This document shows positions 18,407 to 27,262 of a DNA stretch of 32,066 bases, piece after piece. The notes under the pieces were generated by a model. The model made no database searches. It saw only the letters and a list, made by a program, of their open reading frames with translations, and was not told where the DNA came from. The stretch comes from Propylenella binzhouense (GTDB lineage: Bacteria; Pseudomonadota; Alphaproteobacteria; Rhizobiales; Afifellaceae): NCBI RefSeq assembly GCF_009866965.1, contig NZ_SPKJ01000046.1:1-32066 (forward strand), given 5' to 3'. Each line of letters starts with the position of its first letter. The stretch's first letter is position 1. Both the position numbers and the translations under genes were made by a program.

Positions 18407-19228
18407 ATGGGCAGCATGGCGAACGGGGACGAGGCGAGGATCCGCGTCGGGATCGGCGGCTGGAACTTCGGACCATGGCGCGGCACCTTCTATCCGAAGG
18501 GGCTCCCGGCCAGGCGCGAGCTCGAATTCGCGAGCCGCAATCTCACCTCCATCGAGGTGAACGGGACCTTTTATCGCTCGCAGGCGCCGGAGACCTTCGC
18601 GAAATGGCGCGAGGAGACGCCGGACGATTTCGTGTTCGCGCTGAAGGGTCCCCGCTATGCCACCAACCGGCGGAACCTCGCGGAGGCGGGCGAGTCGATC
18701 GAGCGGTTCTGCTCCGGCGGGCCCCTCGCCCTCGGCGAGAAGCTCGGACCGATCAACTGGCAGCTGATGCCGGCCAAGGCCTTCGACCGGGGCGAGATCG
18801 AGGCTTTCCTGAAGCTCCTGCCGAAAAGCGTGGAGGGGCGCCCCATGCGCCACGCCATCGAGGTGCGGCACGAAAGCTTTCGCACGCCGGACTTCGTGGC
18901 GCTCGCGCGCGAATACGGGGTCGCGATCGTCCTTGCCGGCGACTGTGACTATCCGCAGATCGGGGATCTGACCGCGGGATTCGTCTATGCCCGCATCATG
19001 GGTACCTGCGCCGAGGAGCCGGCCGGCTACGGCGCCGAGGCGCTCGACGGATGGGCGGAGCGCGCGCGGCTTTGGGCCGCAGGCGGCGCCCCGGAGGATA
19101 TCGCGACGGTCGAGACCGAGCGCCGCTGCGGGCCGGCACGCGACGTCTTCCTCTATGTCATCAGCGGGGAGAAGGCGAAAAATCCCTCCGCGGCCATGGC
19201 CTTGCGCGAGCGGCTGGAGCGAGGCTAG
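18407..19228 (+). CDS. DUF72 family protein
   Basis: The 273-residue TIM-barrel-like DUF72 protein shows VGIGGWNFGPWRGTFYPKGL, TSIEVNGTFYRSQAPETFAKW, FALKGPRYATN, GPINWQLMP, HAIEVRHESF and a C-terminal DVFLYVISGEKAKNP. These are conserved in the family, whose function is not established. ATG 18407 or 18416 are both possible; the first is followed by GSM, the second starts MANGDEARIRVG. It lies 28 bases after the HMGL-like gene, in the same direction, so the two may be one transcript. The catalase gene follows after a regulatory gap. Confidence 0.88.
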   Translation: MGSMANGDEARIRVGIGGWNFGPWRGTFYPKGLPARRELEFASRNLTSIEVNGTFYRSQAPETFAKWREETPDDFVFALKGPRYATNRRNLAEAGESIERFCSGGPLALGEKLGPINWQLMPAKAFDRGEIEAFLKLLPKSVEGRPMRHAIEVRHESFRTPDFVALAREYGVAIVLAGDCDYPQIGDLTAGFVYARIMGTCAEEPAGYGAEALDGWAERARLWAAGGAPEDIATVETERRCGPARDVFLYVISGEKAKNPSAAMALRERLERG

Positions 19229-19301
19229 GCGAACCGCTGCCGCCTGTCCGCGGCCGGCTACCGGGCTCGATAGGGAAATCCGAAGAGTCTGGCTTTCTGC
19301 G

Positions 19302-19338
19302 ATAGGCTAAAGCTATCGGTGTGAGCGGCACATCCTAT
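19302..19338 (+). promoter_or_regulatory. Probable OxyR operator upstream of the catalase gene
   Basis: The pattern is ATAG-N7-CTAT (19302-19316), then N7, AGCG at 19324-19327, N7, CTAT at 19335-19338. This matches the four-tetranucleotide OxyR consensus (ATAG-N7-CTAT-N7-ATAG-N7-CTAT) in spacing throughout and in 14 of 16 bases. The first half is itself a perfect palindrome (CGATAG...CTATCG). No oxyR gene is in the window. Confidence 0.65.
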
Positions 19339-19367
19339 TTGCGTCCGCCGGCATCCGGCGCTACCAG
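19339..19367 (+). promoter_or_regulatory. Candidate catalase promoter abutting the OxyR site
   Basis: TTGCGT (19339-19344), 17 bases, TACCAG (19362-19367). The -35 starts right after the operator, the position expected for activation by OxyR contacting RNA polymerase. Confidence 0.4.
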
Positions 19368-19398
19368 CATAGAACCATTCCAAAGAAGGGGAAGTTCC

Positions 19399-20904
19399 AT
19401 GGCCGAACGTCCGACATTGACGACGAGCGCCGGCGCACCCGTTGCCGACAACCAGAATGCGCTCACCGCCGGCCCGCGTGGGCCGATCCTGCTGCAGGAC
19501 TATCAGCTCATCGAGAAGCTGACCCACCAGAACCGGGAGCGCATCCCGGAGCGGCCGGTCCACGCCAAGGGCTGGGGCGCCTATGGAACGCTCACCGTCA
19601 CCGGCGACATCTCGAAGTACACCAAGGCGAAGGTGCTGCAGCCCGGCGCCAAGACGCCGATGATCGCGCGCTTCTCCACGGTTGCGGGCGAGCTCGGCGC
19701 CGCGGACGCGGAGCGCGACGTGCGCGGCTTCGCGCTGAAGTTCTACACCGAGGAGGGCAACTGGGACCTCGTCGGCAACAACACGCCGGTCTTCTTCGTC
19801 CGCGATCCCTACAAGTTCCCCGACTTCATCCATACGCAGAAGCGGCATCCGCGCACCAACCTGCGCTCGCCGACGGCGATGTGGGACTTCTGGTCGCTGT
19901 CGCCGGAGAGCCTGCACCAGGTGACGATCCTCTTCTCGGATCGCGGCCTGCCGCAGACGGTCCGCCACATGAACGGCTACGGCTCGCACACCTTCTCGTT
20001 CATCAATGCGCAGAACGAGCGGTTCTGGGTCAAATTCCACTTCAAGACGCTGCAGGGCCACAAGCACTGGACCAATGCAGAAGCGGCCGAAGTGGTCGGC
20101 CGGACCCGCGAGTCGACCCAGGAGGACCTCTTCAACGCGATCGAGAAGGGCGACTTCCCGCGCTGGAAGATGCAGGTCCAGATCATGCCCGAGCTCGATG
20201 CGGACAGGACGCCGTACAACCCGTTCGACCTCACCAAGGTGTGGCCGCATGCGGACTATCCGCCGATCGATGTCGGTATCCTGGAGCTCAACCGGAACCC
20301 GGACAATTATTTCGCGGAGATCGAGCAGCTCGCCTTCGCACCGTCCAACATCGTGCCGGGGATCGGCTTCTCGCCGGACAAGATGCTGCAGGGGCGCATC
20401 TTCTCCTATGCCGACGCGCACCGCTACCGGCTCGGCACGCATTACGAGGCGCTCCCGGTTAACGCGCCGCGCTGCCCCGTCCATCACTACCACAAGGACG
20501 GGCCGATGCGTTTCTTCGCGAACAATCCGGACCCGGACGCCTATTACGAGCCGAACTCCTTCAACGGACCGGCCCAGAAGCCCGAGGTGGCGGAGCCGCC
20601 GCTCAGGATCTCCGGCGATGCGGCGCGCTACGACCATCGCGAGGGCAATGACGATTACAGCCAGCCGCGCGCGCTGTTCATGCTCTTCGACGAGGGTCAG
20701 CGCCGGCGCCTGTTCCTGAACCTCGCGGAGGCGATGTTCGGGGTGCCGGACTTCATCGTGGAGCGCCAGCTCGGCCATTTCGAGAAGGTGCATCCGGACT
20801 ATGCCGAGGGCATCCGCAAGGAACTCGCCAGGATGACCGAGGCGAAGGCGGCCGAGTGGTCGCACCGCCAGGAGATGGGCGAGGCGCCGCAGGCCGCGGA
20901 ATAG
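19399..20904 (+). CDS. katA: Catalase, small-subunit clade 3 type
   Basis: A cytosolic haem enzyme that disproportionates hydrogen peroxide. The 501-residue length and sequence are those of clade-3 monofunctional catalases. Distal His55 lies in [12 protein letters not shown], a distal Asn in [10 protein letters not shown] (about 128), and the proximal haem ligand Tyr337 in [27 protein letters not shown] and [18 protein letters not shown] are further family stretches. ATG 19399, preceded by AAGGGGAAG, is chosen over the open frame from 19321, since [20 protein letters not shown] is the normal N-terminus. An OxyR-type operator and a strong terminator frame it as a single-gene, peroxide-inducible unit. 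Confidence 0.96.
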   Translation: MAERPTLTTSAGAPVADNQNALTAGPRGPILLQDYQLIEKLTHQNRERIPERPVHAKGWGAYGTLTVTGDISKYTKAKVLQPGAKTPMIARFSTVAGELGAADAERDVRGFALKFYTEEGNWDLVGNNTPVFFVRDPYKFPDFIHTQKRHPRTNLRSPTAMWDFWSLSPESLHQVTILFSDRGLPQTVRHMNGYGSHTFSFINAQNERFWVKFHFKTLQGHKHWTNAEAAEVVGRTRESTQEDLFNAIEKGDFPRWKMQVQIMPELDADRTPYNPFDLTKVWPHADYPPIDVGILELNRNPDNYFAEIEQLAFAPSNIVPGIGFSPDKMLQGRIFSYADAHRYRLGTHYEALPVNAPRCPVHHYHKDGPMRFFANNPDPDAYYEPNSFNGPAQKPEVAEPPLRISGDAARYDHREGNDDYSQPRALFMLFDEGQRRRLFLNLAEAMFGVPDFIVERQLGHFEKVHPDYAEGIRKELARMTEAKAAEWSHRQEMGEAPQAAE

Positions 20905-20928
20905 CCGGCCGCCGGAGGGGGATCACGA

Positions 20929-20958
20929 GGGCCCGCGGAGCGATCCGCGGGCCCTTTT
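20929..20958 (+). terminator. Intrinsic terminator of katA
   Basis: GGGCCCGCGGA, loop GCGA, TCCGCGGGCCC: a perfect 11-bp stem followed by TTTT. It starts 25 bases after the catalase stop. Confidence 0.9.
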
Positions 20959-21018
20959 CTCTTGCCGCGCGCGAGGGATTCCGGCTGGCGGGAGACCGCG
21001 GGCCGGAAGCCGGCTCAA

Positions 21019-21036
21019 GGTTCATGAGACTGTCAC
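21019..21036 (+). promoter_or_regulatory. Weak Pho-box-like site upstream of the esterase gene
   Basis: GGTTCAT-N4-CTGTCAC. The second half matches the PhoB heptamer fully (CTGTCAY), the first at 4 of 7 bases, with the correct 11-base repeat. It lies 45 bases before the ATG. Suggestive only. Confidence 0.2.
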
Positions 21037-21080
21037 GGGAAGGACCTACCGGGCTCCTGACGAATGTCCTGGAGGTCATC

Positions 21081-22442
21081 ATGCGCTCGTCCGCACTTCT
21101 TGCCGCCGTCTCCGCTCTCCTTGCCTCGGCTGCCGCCAATGCCGAGACGCTCATTGTCTACCAGGCCGCGCCCGGTCAGGACGTCCTGAAGCTGCCGCGC
21201 TACCAGTCCTCGGTCGCCGGCGCCAAGGCGCTCGACATCGATGTCGGCATCGGCTCCGCCGCCTTCCGCGACCCGAAGGACCCGGCGAACGTGTTCTGGA
21301 CAGTCTCCGACCGCGGCCCGAACTTCACCTGCGATGAGGCGGTCGAGCTGATGGGGGTCGCGGTCGACGCGATCTGCCCGGCGGCGGAGGGCCTGAAGGC
21401 GGGCGCCGGCCGCGTCTATCCGGCGCCGGACTACACGGTCACCCTCTATCAGGTGACGCTCGATCCGGCCTCGAAGACCTACAAGGTCACCGCGGCGGTC
21501 CCGCTCAAGACGCCGAAGGGCAAGGCGGTGAGCGGCCTCACCAATCCGCTCAAGGTCGCGAAGACGGACATGCCGCGTGACGGCGAGGGCAAGCCGCTCG
21601 CGCAGGACCCGAATTCGATCGACGCGGAAGGCCTCGTGCGCCTGCCGGACGGCCGCTTCTTCATCGGCGAGGAGAACGCGACCGGGATCGCCGAGATCGC
21701 GCCGGACGGCACGATCGTCCGCCGCTTCGTGCCCGCCGGCACTGAGCAGGATTTCGCCGCGGCCGACTATCCCGTGACGGGCAGCCTTCCGGCGATCCTC
21801 GCCAAGCGGCAGTCGAACCGCGGCATCGAGGCGCTCGCGCTCGGCGACGACGGCAGGACGCTCTTCGCCATGGTGCAGAACCCGCTCGCCAATCCGGACT
21901 CCAAGGCCTATGGCGACGCGATCAACACGCGCCTCCTCGCGGTCGAGGTCGGCAGCGACGCCGGTGCGACCACGCTCACGCCGGTCGGCGAATACGTCTA
22001 CCGCCTCGACGACTGGAAGCACTTCGCCGAGCTCGGCGCCAGCGATGCCAAGAAGCCGTCCTCGCTCCGCGTCTCGGAGATGACCGCTCTCGGCCGCGGG
22101 CATTTCCTCGTCGACGAGCGGACCGACGAGGTCGCCAAGCTCTTCGAGATATCGCTCGATGGCGCGACCAACATTCTCGGCTCGCGCTGGGACGATCCGG
22201 CGACCGCCCCGAGCCTGGAGCAGGTCGAGCTCGAAGCGGCGGAAATCGTGCCGGTCGGCAAGACGGAGCGCCTGGTCGCCTCCTCGCTGGAAGGCGCCAA
22301 CCCGCGCTACCCCGGCAAGGTCGAAGGGCTCGCCATGACCGCCGACGGCGACCTGATGATCGTCAACGACAACGATTTCGGCATTGCGGGCGCAGCGACC
22401 GAGATCGTGATCGTGAAGGACGGCGGCCTCGCGGCCCGCTGA
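21081..22442 (+). CDS. Secreted esterase-like (phytase-like beta-propeller) protein
   Basis: The 453-residue exported protein has a clear signal peptide, MRSSALLAAVSALLASAAANA, with cleavage expected after ANA, so it is probably periplasmic. The rest fits the 'esterase-like activity of phytase' family: FWTVSDRGPNFTCDE, NSIDAEGLVRLPDGRFFIGEEN, RGIEALALGDDGRTLFAMVQNPL, FLVDERTDEVAKLF and VEGLAMTADGDLMIVNDNDFG. These acidic beta-propeller repeats resemble Ca-binding phytases, but the substrate is unproven. GGAGG at 21071-21075 fixes the start although the frame is open from 20856. It is convergent with panB. Confidence 0.88.
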   Translation: MRSSALLAAVSALLASAAANAETLIVYQAAPGQDVLKLPRYQSSVAGAKALDIDVGIGSAAFRDPKDPANVFWTVSDRGPNFTCDEAVELMGVAVDAICPAAEGLKAGAGRVYPAPDYTVTLYQVTLDPASKTYKVTAAVPLKTPKGKAVSGLTNPLKVAKTDMPRDGEGKPLAQDPNSIDAEGLVRLPDGRFFIGEENATGIAEIAPDGTIVRRFVPAGTEQDFAAADYPVTGSLPAILAKRQSNRGIEALALGDDGRTLFAMVQNPLANPDSKAYGDAINTRLLAVEVGSDAGATTLTPVGEYVYRLDDWKHFAELGASDAKKPSSLRVSEMTALGRGHFLVDERTDEVAKLFEISLDGATNILGSRWDDPATAPSLEQVELEAAEIVPVGKTERLVASSLEGANPRYPGKVEGLAMTADGDLMIVNDNDFGIAGAATEIVIVKDGGLAAR

Positions 22443-22450
22443 CCGCCTTT

Positions 22451-22474
22451 CCGGGCGGGCTCCGGCCCGCCCGG
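22451..22474. terminator. Bidirectional hairpin between the esterase and panB genes
   Basis: CCGGGCGGGC, loop TCCG, GCCCGCCCGG: a perfect 10-bp stem in the 36-base gap between convergent stops. There is no T-run on either strand, so it is terminator-like rather than canonical. Confidence 0.6.
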
Positions 22475-22478
22475 TCCC

Positions 22479-23324
22479 TCAGCCGTTGGCGGCCTTCCGG
22501 GCCGGGCCGGGCGCAGGCTGATAGGTGTGTTCGGTGGCCGGGAAGCTGCCGGCCCGCACCTCGGCCGCATAGCCCGAGACCGCCTCCTCGATGTGATCGC
22601 GGAGCGTGCCGAACTTCTTCACGAATTTCGGCACCCAGTCGTTGAGGCCGAGCATGTCCTCCAGCACCAGGATCTGCCCGTCGCAGGCGGGGGAGGCGCC
22701 GATCCCGATCGTGATGACGGGAAGCGTCTCGGTGATCCGGCGCGCGACCGGCTCGACGATGCCTTCGAGCACGATCGCGAAGGCGCCGGCGTTCGCAATC
22801 GCCAGCGCGTCCTGCTCCACGATCCGCTGGCCTTCCTCGCCGCGGCCCTGGACGCGGAATCCGCCCATCGTGTTGATCGCCTGCGGGGTGAGCCCGACAT
22901 GCCCCATGACGGGAATGCCGCGCTTCACGAGGAACGAGACGGTTTCGGCCATGTGGACGCCGCCTTCGAGCTTGATCGCGCCCGCGCCGGTCTGCTTCAG
23001 GACATGGGCCGCGTTGCGGAACGCCTGCTCCGGCCCTTCCTCGTAGGAGCCGAACGGCATGTCGACGACGACCAGCGCGCGCTTCGACCCGCGCATGACC
23101 GCGCGGCCCTGCAGGATCATCATCTCGAGCGTGACCGGCAGCGTCGTCTCCAGCCCGTGCATCACCATGCCGAGGCTGTCGCCGACGAGGATGAAGTCCA
23201 CGTAGCGGTCGACGATGCCGGCCGTGTGGGCATGGTAGGCGGTGAGCGAGACGACCTTTTCGCCGCCCTTCCGCTTGGCGATGTCGACGGCGGTGACGCG
23301 CCGGGTCTCGGTCTGAGTGGACAT
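22479..23324 (-). CDS. panB: 3-methyl-2-oxobutanoate hydroxymethyltransferase
   Basis: PanB transfers a hydroxymethyl group from methylene-tetrahydrofolate to alpha-ketoisovalerate, the first committed step of pantothenate and CoA synthesis. The 281-residue barrel has the Mg ligands Asp49 ([12 protein letters not shown]) and Asp88 ([10 protein letters not shown]), Glu120 (GAIKLEGG), and [24 protein letters not shown]. The substrate loop reads LTAYHAHTA, where many PanBs have AYD. It lies 16 bases downstream of the NnrU-like gene on the same strand. CoA made from its product is the donor for AcpS, encoded elsewhere in the window; panC is not seen here. Confidence 0.95.
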   Translation of the reverse strand: MSTQTETRRVTAVDIAKRKGGEKVVSLTAYHAHTAGIVDRYVDFILVGDSLGMVMHGLETTLPVTLEMMILQGRAVMRGSKRALVVVDMPFGSYEEGPEQAFRNAAHVLKQTGAGAIKLEGGVHMAETVSFLVKRGIPVMGHVGLTPQAINTMGGFRVQGRGEEGQRIVEQDALAIANAGAFAIVLEGIVEPVARRITETLPVITIGIGASPACDGQILVLEDMLGLNDWVPKFVKKFGTLRDHIEEAVSGYAAEVRAGSFPATEHTYQPAPGPARKAANG

Positions 23325-23340
23325 TCGAACGCTCCGGATG

Positions 23341-23919
23341 TCAGGCGAGGGGGCTGACCCCGATCAGCCATTGATGAAGGAAGGTCAGGATCGCGAGCCA
23401 GAGCACCAGGCCGACCGCGACCGCGACGACGTCGTTCCGGACCGGCCCAGCGACATAGATCCGGCCGGCCGCCCGGTCCCGGCGGCGGGCGGAGGCGAAG
23501 TCGGCGATGGCCCAGAGGAGGAACGATCCGAACAGGAGAAGATCGGCCAGCGTGCCGTTGGCGAGAAGATGCGCGAAGGCCCAGACCTTCACGCCGAGCA
23601 CCATCGGGTGGTGGAGGCGGGCCTTCAGCCGCCCGCTTGGGACGAGATAGATCGCGAGCAGGAGAAACGCGAAGAGGTTGAGCAGGATCGCGAGGTGCCG
23701 GGTCCAGATCGGGGGCGACCAGATCACGATGGGATCGAGCCGCGCAAGACCGTAGCCCCAGACGATCAAGACGAGGCCGACGAGCGAGAGGAGCGCGTAG
23801 ATCCCCTTCCAGGGTCCCTCGCCGAGACGCTCCAGCATCCGCGAGCGCCAGGAATCGGCCGCGATCCGGACGGAGTGCACGCCGAGGAAGAGAACCAGGC
23901 CGACGATCAGCACACTCAT
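23341..23919 (-). CDS. NnrU family membrane protein
   Basis: The 192-residue protein is very hydrophobic, with five or six membrane segments, and shows the NnrU/NnrU-like pattern: [66 protein letters not shown] and [17 protein letters not shown]. The family was named in denitrification clusters and related domains occur in isoprenoid or retinoid-type membrane enzymes; the role here is unknown. The frame opens at 23982, but ATG 23919 begins the conserved sequence. It is the upstream gene of a likely two-gene unit with panB. Confidence 0.85.
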   Translation of the reverse strand: MSVLIVGLVLFLGVHSVRIAADSWRSRMLERLGEGPWKGIYALLSLVGLVLIVWGYGLARLDPIVIWSPPIWTRHLAILLNLFAFLLLAIYLVPSGRLKARLHHPMVLGVKVWAFAHLLANGTLADLLLFGSFLLWAIADFASARRRDRAAGRIYVAGPVRNDVVAVAVGLVLWLAILTFLHQWLIGVSPLA

Positions 23920-24227
23920 CAGGCGGTGCCTCCCTGCCTCTTGCTTGCCGCAGTGGCTAGACCAGAGCCGTCCCCGGCGCAAGCTGCCGAAGCGAAGGGT
24001 GCCCGCACGGCGGCGCCCGCGGCCCGATTTTGACGTGCCTCAAGGCGGCATGTTCCGGCTCGTCCAGAGTAGCGGCGGACGGCGAAATCCCCAGGATCGC
24101 CGTCTGGTCCGGGCGCGACCGCGCGGGGCGTCATCATTCGCATGCCGTGGGGAAGGGCGCGGGCCGATCCGTCGGCCTAGCGGCCTCGTCCCGGGGGAGT
24201 TGCTCACGATCTGAAAGGATATGACCG
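23920..24227. other. Divergent intergenic region without a recognised gene
   Basis: This stretch of 308 bases separates the NnrU and DoxX starts. Frames on both strands are open but have no ribosome site or family likeness. A TTGACG (24030-24035) stands without a convincing -10. AAAGGA (24213-24218) is the ribosome site for the DoxX gene. Confidence 0.5.
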
Positions 24228-24711
24228 ATGACCGATACCCGCTTCGACCGCGGCTTCGTTCTCTTTCTGAGGCTGGCCATGGCCTGGACGTTCCTCTACG
24301 CGTCCTCGCACCAGGTCTTCAATCCGCAATTCTCCGTCGCCGGCTTCCTCGGCAGCACGAAGACCTTCCACGCTCTCTACGCGCCGCTCGCCGCCCCCGC
24401 GGTCGCCCCCTTCATGACCTTCCTGGTCGGCTACGGCCATCTCCTCATCGGGTTGTCGCTGCTGTTCGGTCTGTTCACGCGGCTCGGCGCCTTCTTCGGC
24501 GCTCTGCTCATGCTCATCTACTGGACCGCCCACATGGACTTCCCCTATGTCGGCGACCAACAACTTCATCCTCGACTATCACATCGTCTATGCGGGCTGC
24601 CTGGTGTTCCTGATCGTCAAGCATGCCGGCCACGTGCTCGGCATCGACGGATGGGCGGAGAAGCAGGCCTTCTTCCGCACGCATCCCGGGCTGAAGCCGC
24701 TCGTCGCCTGA
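24228..24711 (+). pseudogene. DoxX family membrane protein, split by a frameshift
   Basis: The first 108 codons encode a normal DoxX-type start: RGFVLFLRLAMAWTFLYASSHQVF, then SVAGFLG, GYGHLLIGLSLLFGLFTRLG and LLMLIYWTAHMDFPYVG. Near 24551-24556 the frame breaks. The remainder of the family sequence continues in the +1 frame as ATNNFILDYHIVYAGCLVFL and ends in WAEKQAFFRTHPGLKPLVA with a stop at 24711. Joined, the parts give about 160 residues, the usual length, with four membrane segments. Restoring two bases (GGCGCGACC in place of GGCGACC) would read DFPYVGATNNF. Either a recent 2-bp loss in a GC repeat or a sequencing error; no slippery motif for programmed shifting is seen. Confidence 0.8.
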
Positions 24712-24915
24712 CGATCCGCCTCGCGCGGCACCGCCGACCGGGCCCGGCGCGGATGGCACGTCGGGCCGCCGGCGCGGCGGCCTGCCGGGGCGCCCATCAC
24801 AAGTCAGCGAGCGGCGGCTTCCGGGACCCGGCTCCTCGCCGGGGATGGGCGGATTTCCCGGGTTCCGGCGCCTCTGCGGGATATCCGGTGCGTTCACCGG
24901 CACTGCCGGCGCGCT

Positions 24916-24943
24916 TTGACCGATCGTAAACGCGCATTATGAT
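24916..24943 (+). promoter_or_regulatory. Probable sigma-70 promoter of the L,D-transpeptidase gene
   Basis: TTGACC (24916-24921), 16 bases, TATGAT (24938-24943), 51 bases before the start codon. This is the best housekeeping-type promoter match noticed in the window. Confidence 0.6.
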
Positions 24944-24994
24944 CTTGATTGCCGGGCCGGTCCGTGACCGCCCGTCGAACCATCGAGGGCGGCC

Positions 24995-25480
24995 ATGTCT
25001 CGCGTAGGCTGTTCGTGGAGGGCGCTCGTCGCGGCGGGCTTTTTCCGGTGCGCGCGCAGCGCCACCGTCCTCGCCGTCCTCCTCTTCCTCGGATGCGCCG
25101 CCTCGCAGCCGGCGGGCGCTGCGGATGCGGTCGTCGCGCGGATCGACATCTCCGAGCAGCTTATGTCGGTCACGGTCGATGGCAGGCTCGCCTATCTCTG
25201 GCGCGTCTCGACGGGGAAGAAGGGCTATCGGACGCCGGTCGGCCGCTACCGCCCGTTCCGGCTCGAGCGGAAATGGTACTCCCGCAAATATGACGGCGCG
25301 ATGCCGAACTCGGTCTTCTTCAGGGGCGGCTACGCCGTCCACGGCACCACGGCGATCCGCAGTCTCGGCCGGCCGGCCTCGCACGGATGCGTGCGCCTGC
25401 ACCCGGACAACGCCCGCATCTTCTTCAACCTCGTCCGGAAGCTCGGCCTCAAGCGCTCGCGCATCGTCATCGTGCCTTGA
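24995..25480 (+). CDS. L,D-transpeptidase (YkuD domain), exported
   Basis: This cell-wall enzyme forms 3-3 cross-links in peptidoglycan or attaches proteins to it. The 161-residue protein is almost only a YkuD domain: ISEQLMSVTVDGRLAYLWRVSTG, GYRTPVGRYRP, and the catalytic block His116 (YAVHGTTAIRSLG) ... His130-Gly-Cys132 (RPASHGCVRL). The N-terminus has a hydrophobic export segment (about 22-43). FLGC (31-34) is a marginal lipobox, so it may be a lipoprotein or be cut later near AGA-ADA. It has its own promoter 51 bases upstream. Confidence 0.92.
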   Translation: MSRVGCSWRALVAAGFFRCARSATVLAVLLFLGCAASQPAGAADAVVARIDISEQLMSVTVDGRLAYLWRVSTGKKGYRTPVGRYRPFRLERKWYSRKYDGAMPNSVFFRGGYAVHGTTAIRSLGRPASHGCVRLHPDNARIFFNLVRKLGLKRSRIVIVP

Positions 25481-25542
25481 CGGCGGCGGCGGAACGGAAT
25501 CGCCTGGGCCGGCTTCTCCGAGGCAAACGAAGGGAGACCACC

Positions 25543-25959
25543 ATGGCGCTCGACGACCTGCACCTGCCCGGGCTGACGGCCCCGATCGAGGATCCCGAGA
25601 CCTTCATCACCGGCGTGCTGCGCAATTTCGGCGACGCGGCGCAGGTGCTCGGGGCTGCGACCGACCGGCTCGTGATGCGGCTCGCCAGCCCGCGGCCGGG
25701 CCGCGATCCGGATTACCAGATCCAGACGATCGACGGCGAGGATGCCGCCGCCTTTTCCGGCACCGAGCACAACTTCCTCGATCCGGACGACGTCACCGTC
25801 CGCTTCGAGGAGGACGACCTCCAGGACCAGACCTATACGATCGAGCAGGTCAAGGACTGGCTGAACCGCGTCAACGGCGAAGGCGAAAGCGGCGGACCGC
25901 TCAACCCGATCCTGACGGAAGGCTGGGAAGAGGGGGACCAGAGCGACCCGCGCGATTGA
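25543..25959 (+). CDS. Acidic protein of unknown function
   Basis: The 138-residue protein is not one I recognise. It is strongly acidic and has no signal peptide or membrane segment. It begins MALDDLHLPGLTAPIEDPET and includes LRNFGDAAQVLGAATDRLVM, IQTIDGEDAAAFSGTEHNFLD and VKDWLNRVNGEGESGGPLNP. ATG 25543 is preceded by GAAGGGAGA, a good ribosome site, and the composition matches real genes of this DNA. It lies 62 bases after the L,D-transpeptidase gene, in the same direction, and is convergent with the sugar dehydrogenase gene. A soluble cytoplasmic protein is the safest statement. Confidence 0.65.
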   Translation: MALDDLHLPGLTAPIEDPETFITGVLRNFGDAAQVLGAATDRLVMRLASPRPGRDPDYQIQTIDGEDAAAFSGTEHNFLDPDDVTVRFEEDDLQDQTYTIEQVKDWLNRVNGEGESGGPLNPILTEGWEEGDQSDPRD

Positions 25960-25996
25960 GCCGCGCGGACCGTCTCCCCCTCCGCCGGAGCGCCCG

Positions 25997-27148
25997 TCAG
26001 TCCCGGAGCGGCGCAATCCGCAGGATCGCGCCGTCGTCCTCGTCCGTCACGACGTAGATCTCCCCGCCCGGCGCCTCCGCGACGTCGCGGATGCGCTGCC
26101 CCGCATCCTCGAGCAGCCGTTCCTCGTGCGTGACCATCCGGCCGTCGAGTGCGAGCCGCACGAGCGCGGTGGAGGCGAGCCCGCCCACGAAGAGGTCGCC
26201 CTCCCATTCCGGAAACGCCTTGCCGCTGTAGAAGGCCATCCCGGAGGGTGCGATCACCGGCGTCCAGGTGCGGATCGGATCCTCCATGCCGGGCGCGCGC
26301 TGCCTGCCCGTGCCGACCGGCGAACCGTCATAGTTCACCCCGTAGGAGACGACCGGCCAGCCGTAATTGCCGCCCGCCTTCGGGATGTTCAGCTCGTCGC
26401 CGCCGCGCGGCCCGTGCTCGATCTCCCAGAGCGCGCCGCTCCCGGGATGGATCGCCGCGGCCTGGACGTTGCGGTGCCCGTAGGACCAGATCTCCGGCAG
26501 CGCGCCTTCCCGCCCGACGAAGGGATTGTCGTCGGGCACCGAGCCGTCCGGGTTGATCCGCACGATCTTGCCGAGATGGGAATCGAGCTCCTGCGCCTGC
26601 CCGCGGAAGCGCTCGGCGAAGCGCTCGCCGAGCGTGACATAGAGCCTGCCCGCATCGTCGAAGGCGAGCCGGGAGCCGTAATGGGCGGTGCTCGCCACCT
26701 TCGGCTTCTGGGAGAAGACCACCGTCACGTCCGCGAGCGCGGTTGCGTCGCGGTCGAGCCGGCCGCGTGCGACCGCCGTGCTCGTCGTCCCGCCCTCGCC
26801 GGGCTCGGCATAGCTCAGATAGACGAGCCGGTTCGTCTCGAAGTCCGGGTCGAGCGCCACGTCGAGAAGCCCGCCCTGCCCGCGCGCGTCCACCTTCGGG
26901 ACACCGGCGATCGGATCGGAGATCTCGCCCGCCGCGCTCACCCGCCGGAGCCGGCCCGGGCGCTCCGTCACGAGCATCGAGCCGTCCGGCAGGAAGGCGA
27001 GCGCCCAGGGATGGTCGAGCCCGTCGGCGAAAGTCGCGACATTGGCGGCGACCTCCTCCGTGCGGACGTCCTGGTCGAGCGCGGCCGCGGCCGCAGGCAG
27101 CGCGGCGAGTGCTGTTGCAGACAGCAATCGTGCGAACGGGCGGCTCAT
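25997..27148 (-). CDS. Secreted PQQ-dependent aldose dehydrogenase-type protein (YliI/Asd-like)
   Basis: The 383-residue protein has a signal peptide (MSRPFARLLSATALAALPAA region, cut near AAA-LDQ) and a six-bladed beta-propeller of the glucose/sorbosone dehydrogenase family. Hallmarks are LDHPWALAFLPDGSMLVTER, DARGQGGLLDVALDPDF, HYGSRLAFDDAGRLYVTLGER, WSYGHRNVQAAAIHPGSG, WEIEHGPRGGDELN and NYGWPVVSYG. These periplasmic enzymes use PQQ to oxidise sugars or related polyols; the substrate is unknown and no PQQ genes are in the window. It lies 114 bases downstream of the SIMPL gene, on the same strand. Confidence 0.92.
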   Translation of the reverse strand: MSRPFARLLSATALAALPAAAAALDQDVRTEEVAANVATFADGLDHPWALAFLPDGSMLVTERPGRLRRVSAAGEISDPIAGVPKVDARGQGGLLDVALDPDFETNRLVYLSYAEPGEGGTTSTAVARGRLDRDATALADVTVVFSQKPKVASTAHYGSRLAFDDAGRLYVTLGERFAERFRGQAQELDSHLGKIVRINPDGSVPDDNPFVGREGALPEIWSYGHRNVQAAAIHPGSGALWEIEHGPRGGDELNIPKAGGNYGWPVVSYGVNYDGSPVGTGRQRAPGMEDPIRTWTPVIAPSGMAFYSGKAFPEWEGDLFVGGLASTALVRLALDGRMVTHEERLLEDAGQRIRDVAEAPGGEIYVVTDEDDGAILRIAPLRD

Positions 27149-27185
27149 CGGCGTGCTCCTGCGGGAAGGGGTCGGACCCGGTCCG

Positions 27186-27203
27186 CTCCAGGCGGTCCTG
27201 GAG
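27186..27203. other. Perfect hairpin between the SIMPL and sugar dehydrogenase genes
   Basis: CTCCAGG, loop CGGT, CCTGGAG. There is no T-run. It may trim the end of the SIMPL transcript or be chance. Confidence 0.25.
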
Positions 27204-27262
27204 GGAAATCCGCGACCCGCGCCGCGGTTCGCCCGCTCACGCCGAGTTGAGCCGCGGGGCCG

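Noticed and set aside
16858-18486. 542-codon minus-strand open frame opposite the Nudix and HMGL-like genes
   Set aside because: Antisense shadow; both plus-strand genes show full family motifs.
19258-20865. 535-codon minus-strand open frame opposite katA
   Set aside because: Antisense shadow of the catalase.
24546-24560. Programmed ribosomal frameshift in the DoxX gene
   Set aside because: There is no slippery heptamer or downstream structure at the break, and DoxX proteins are not known to use one.
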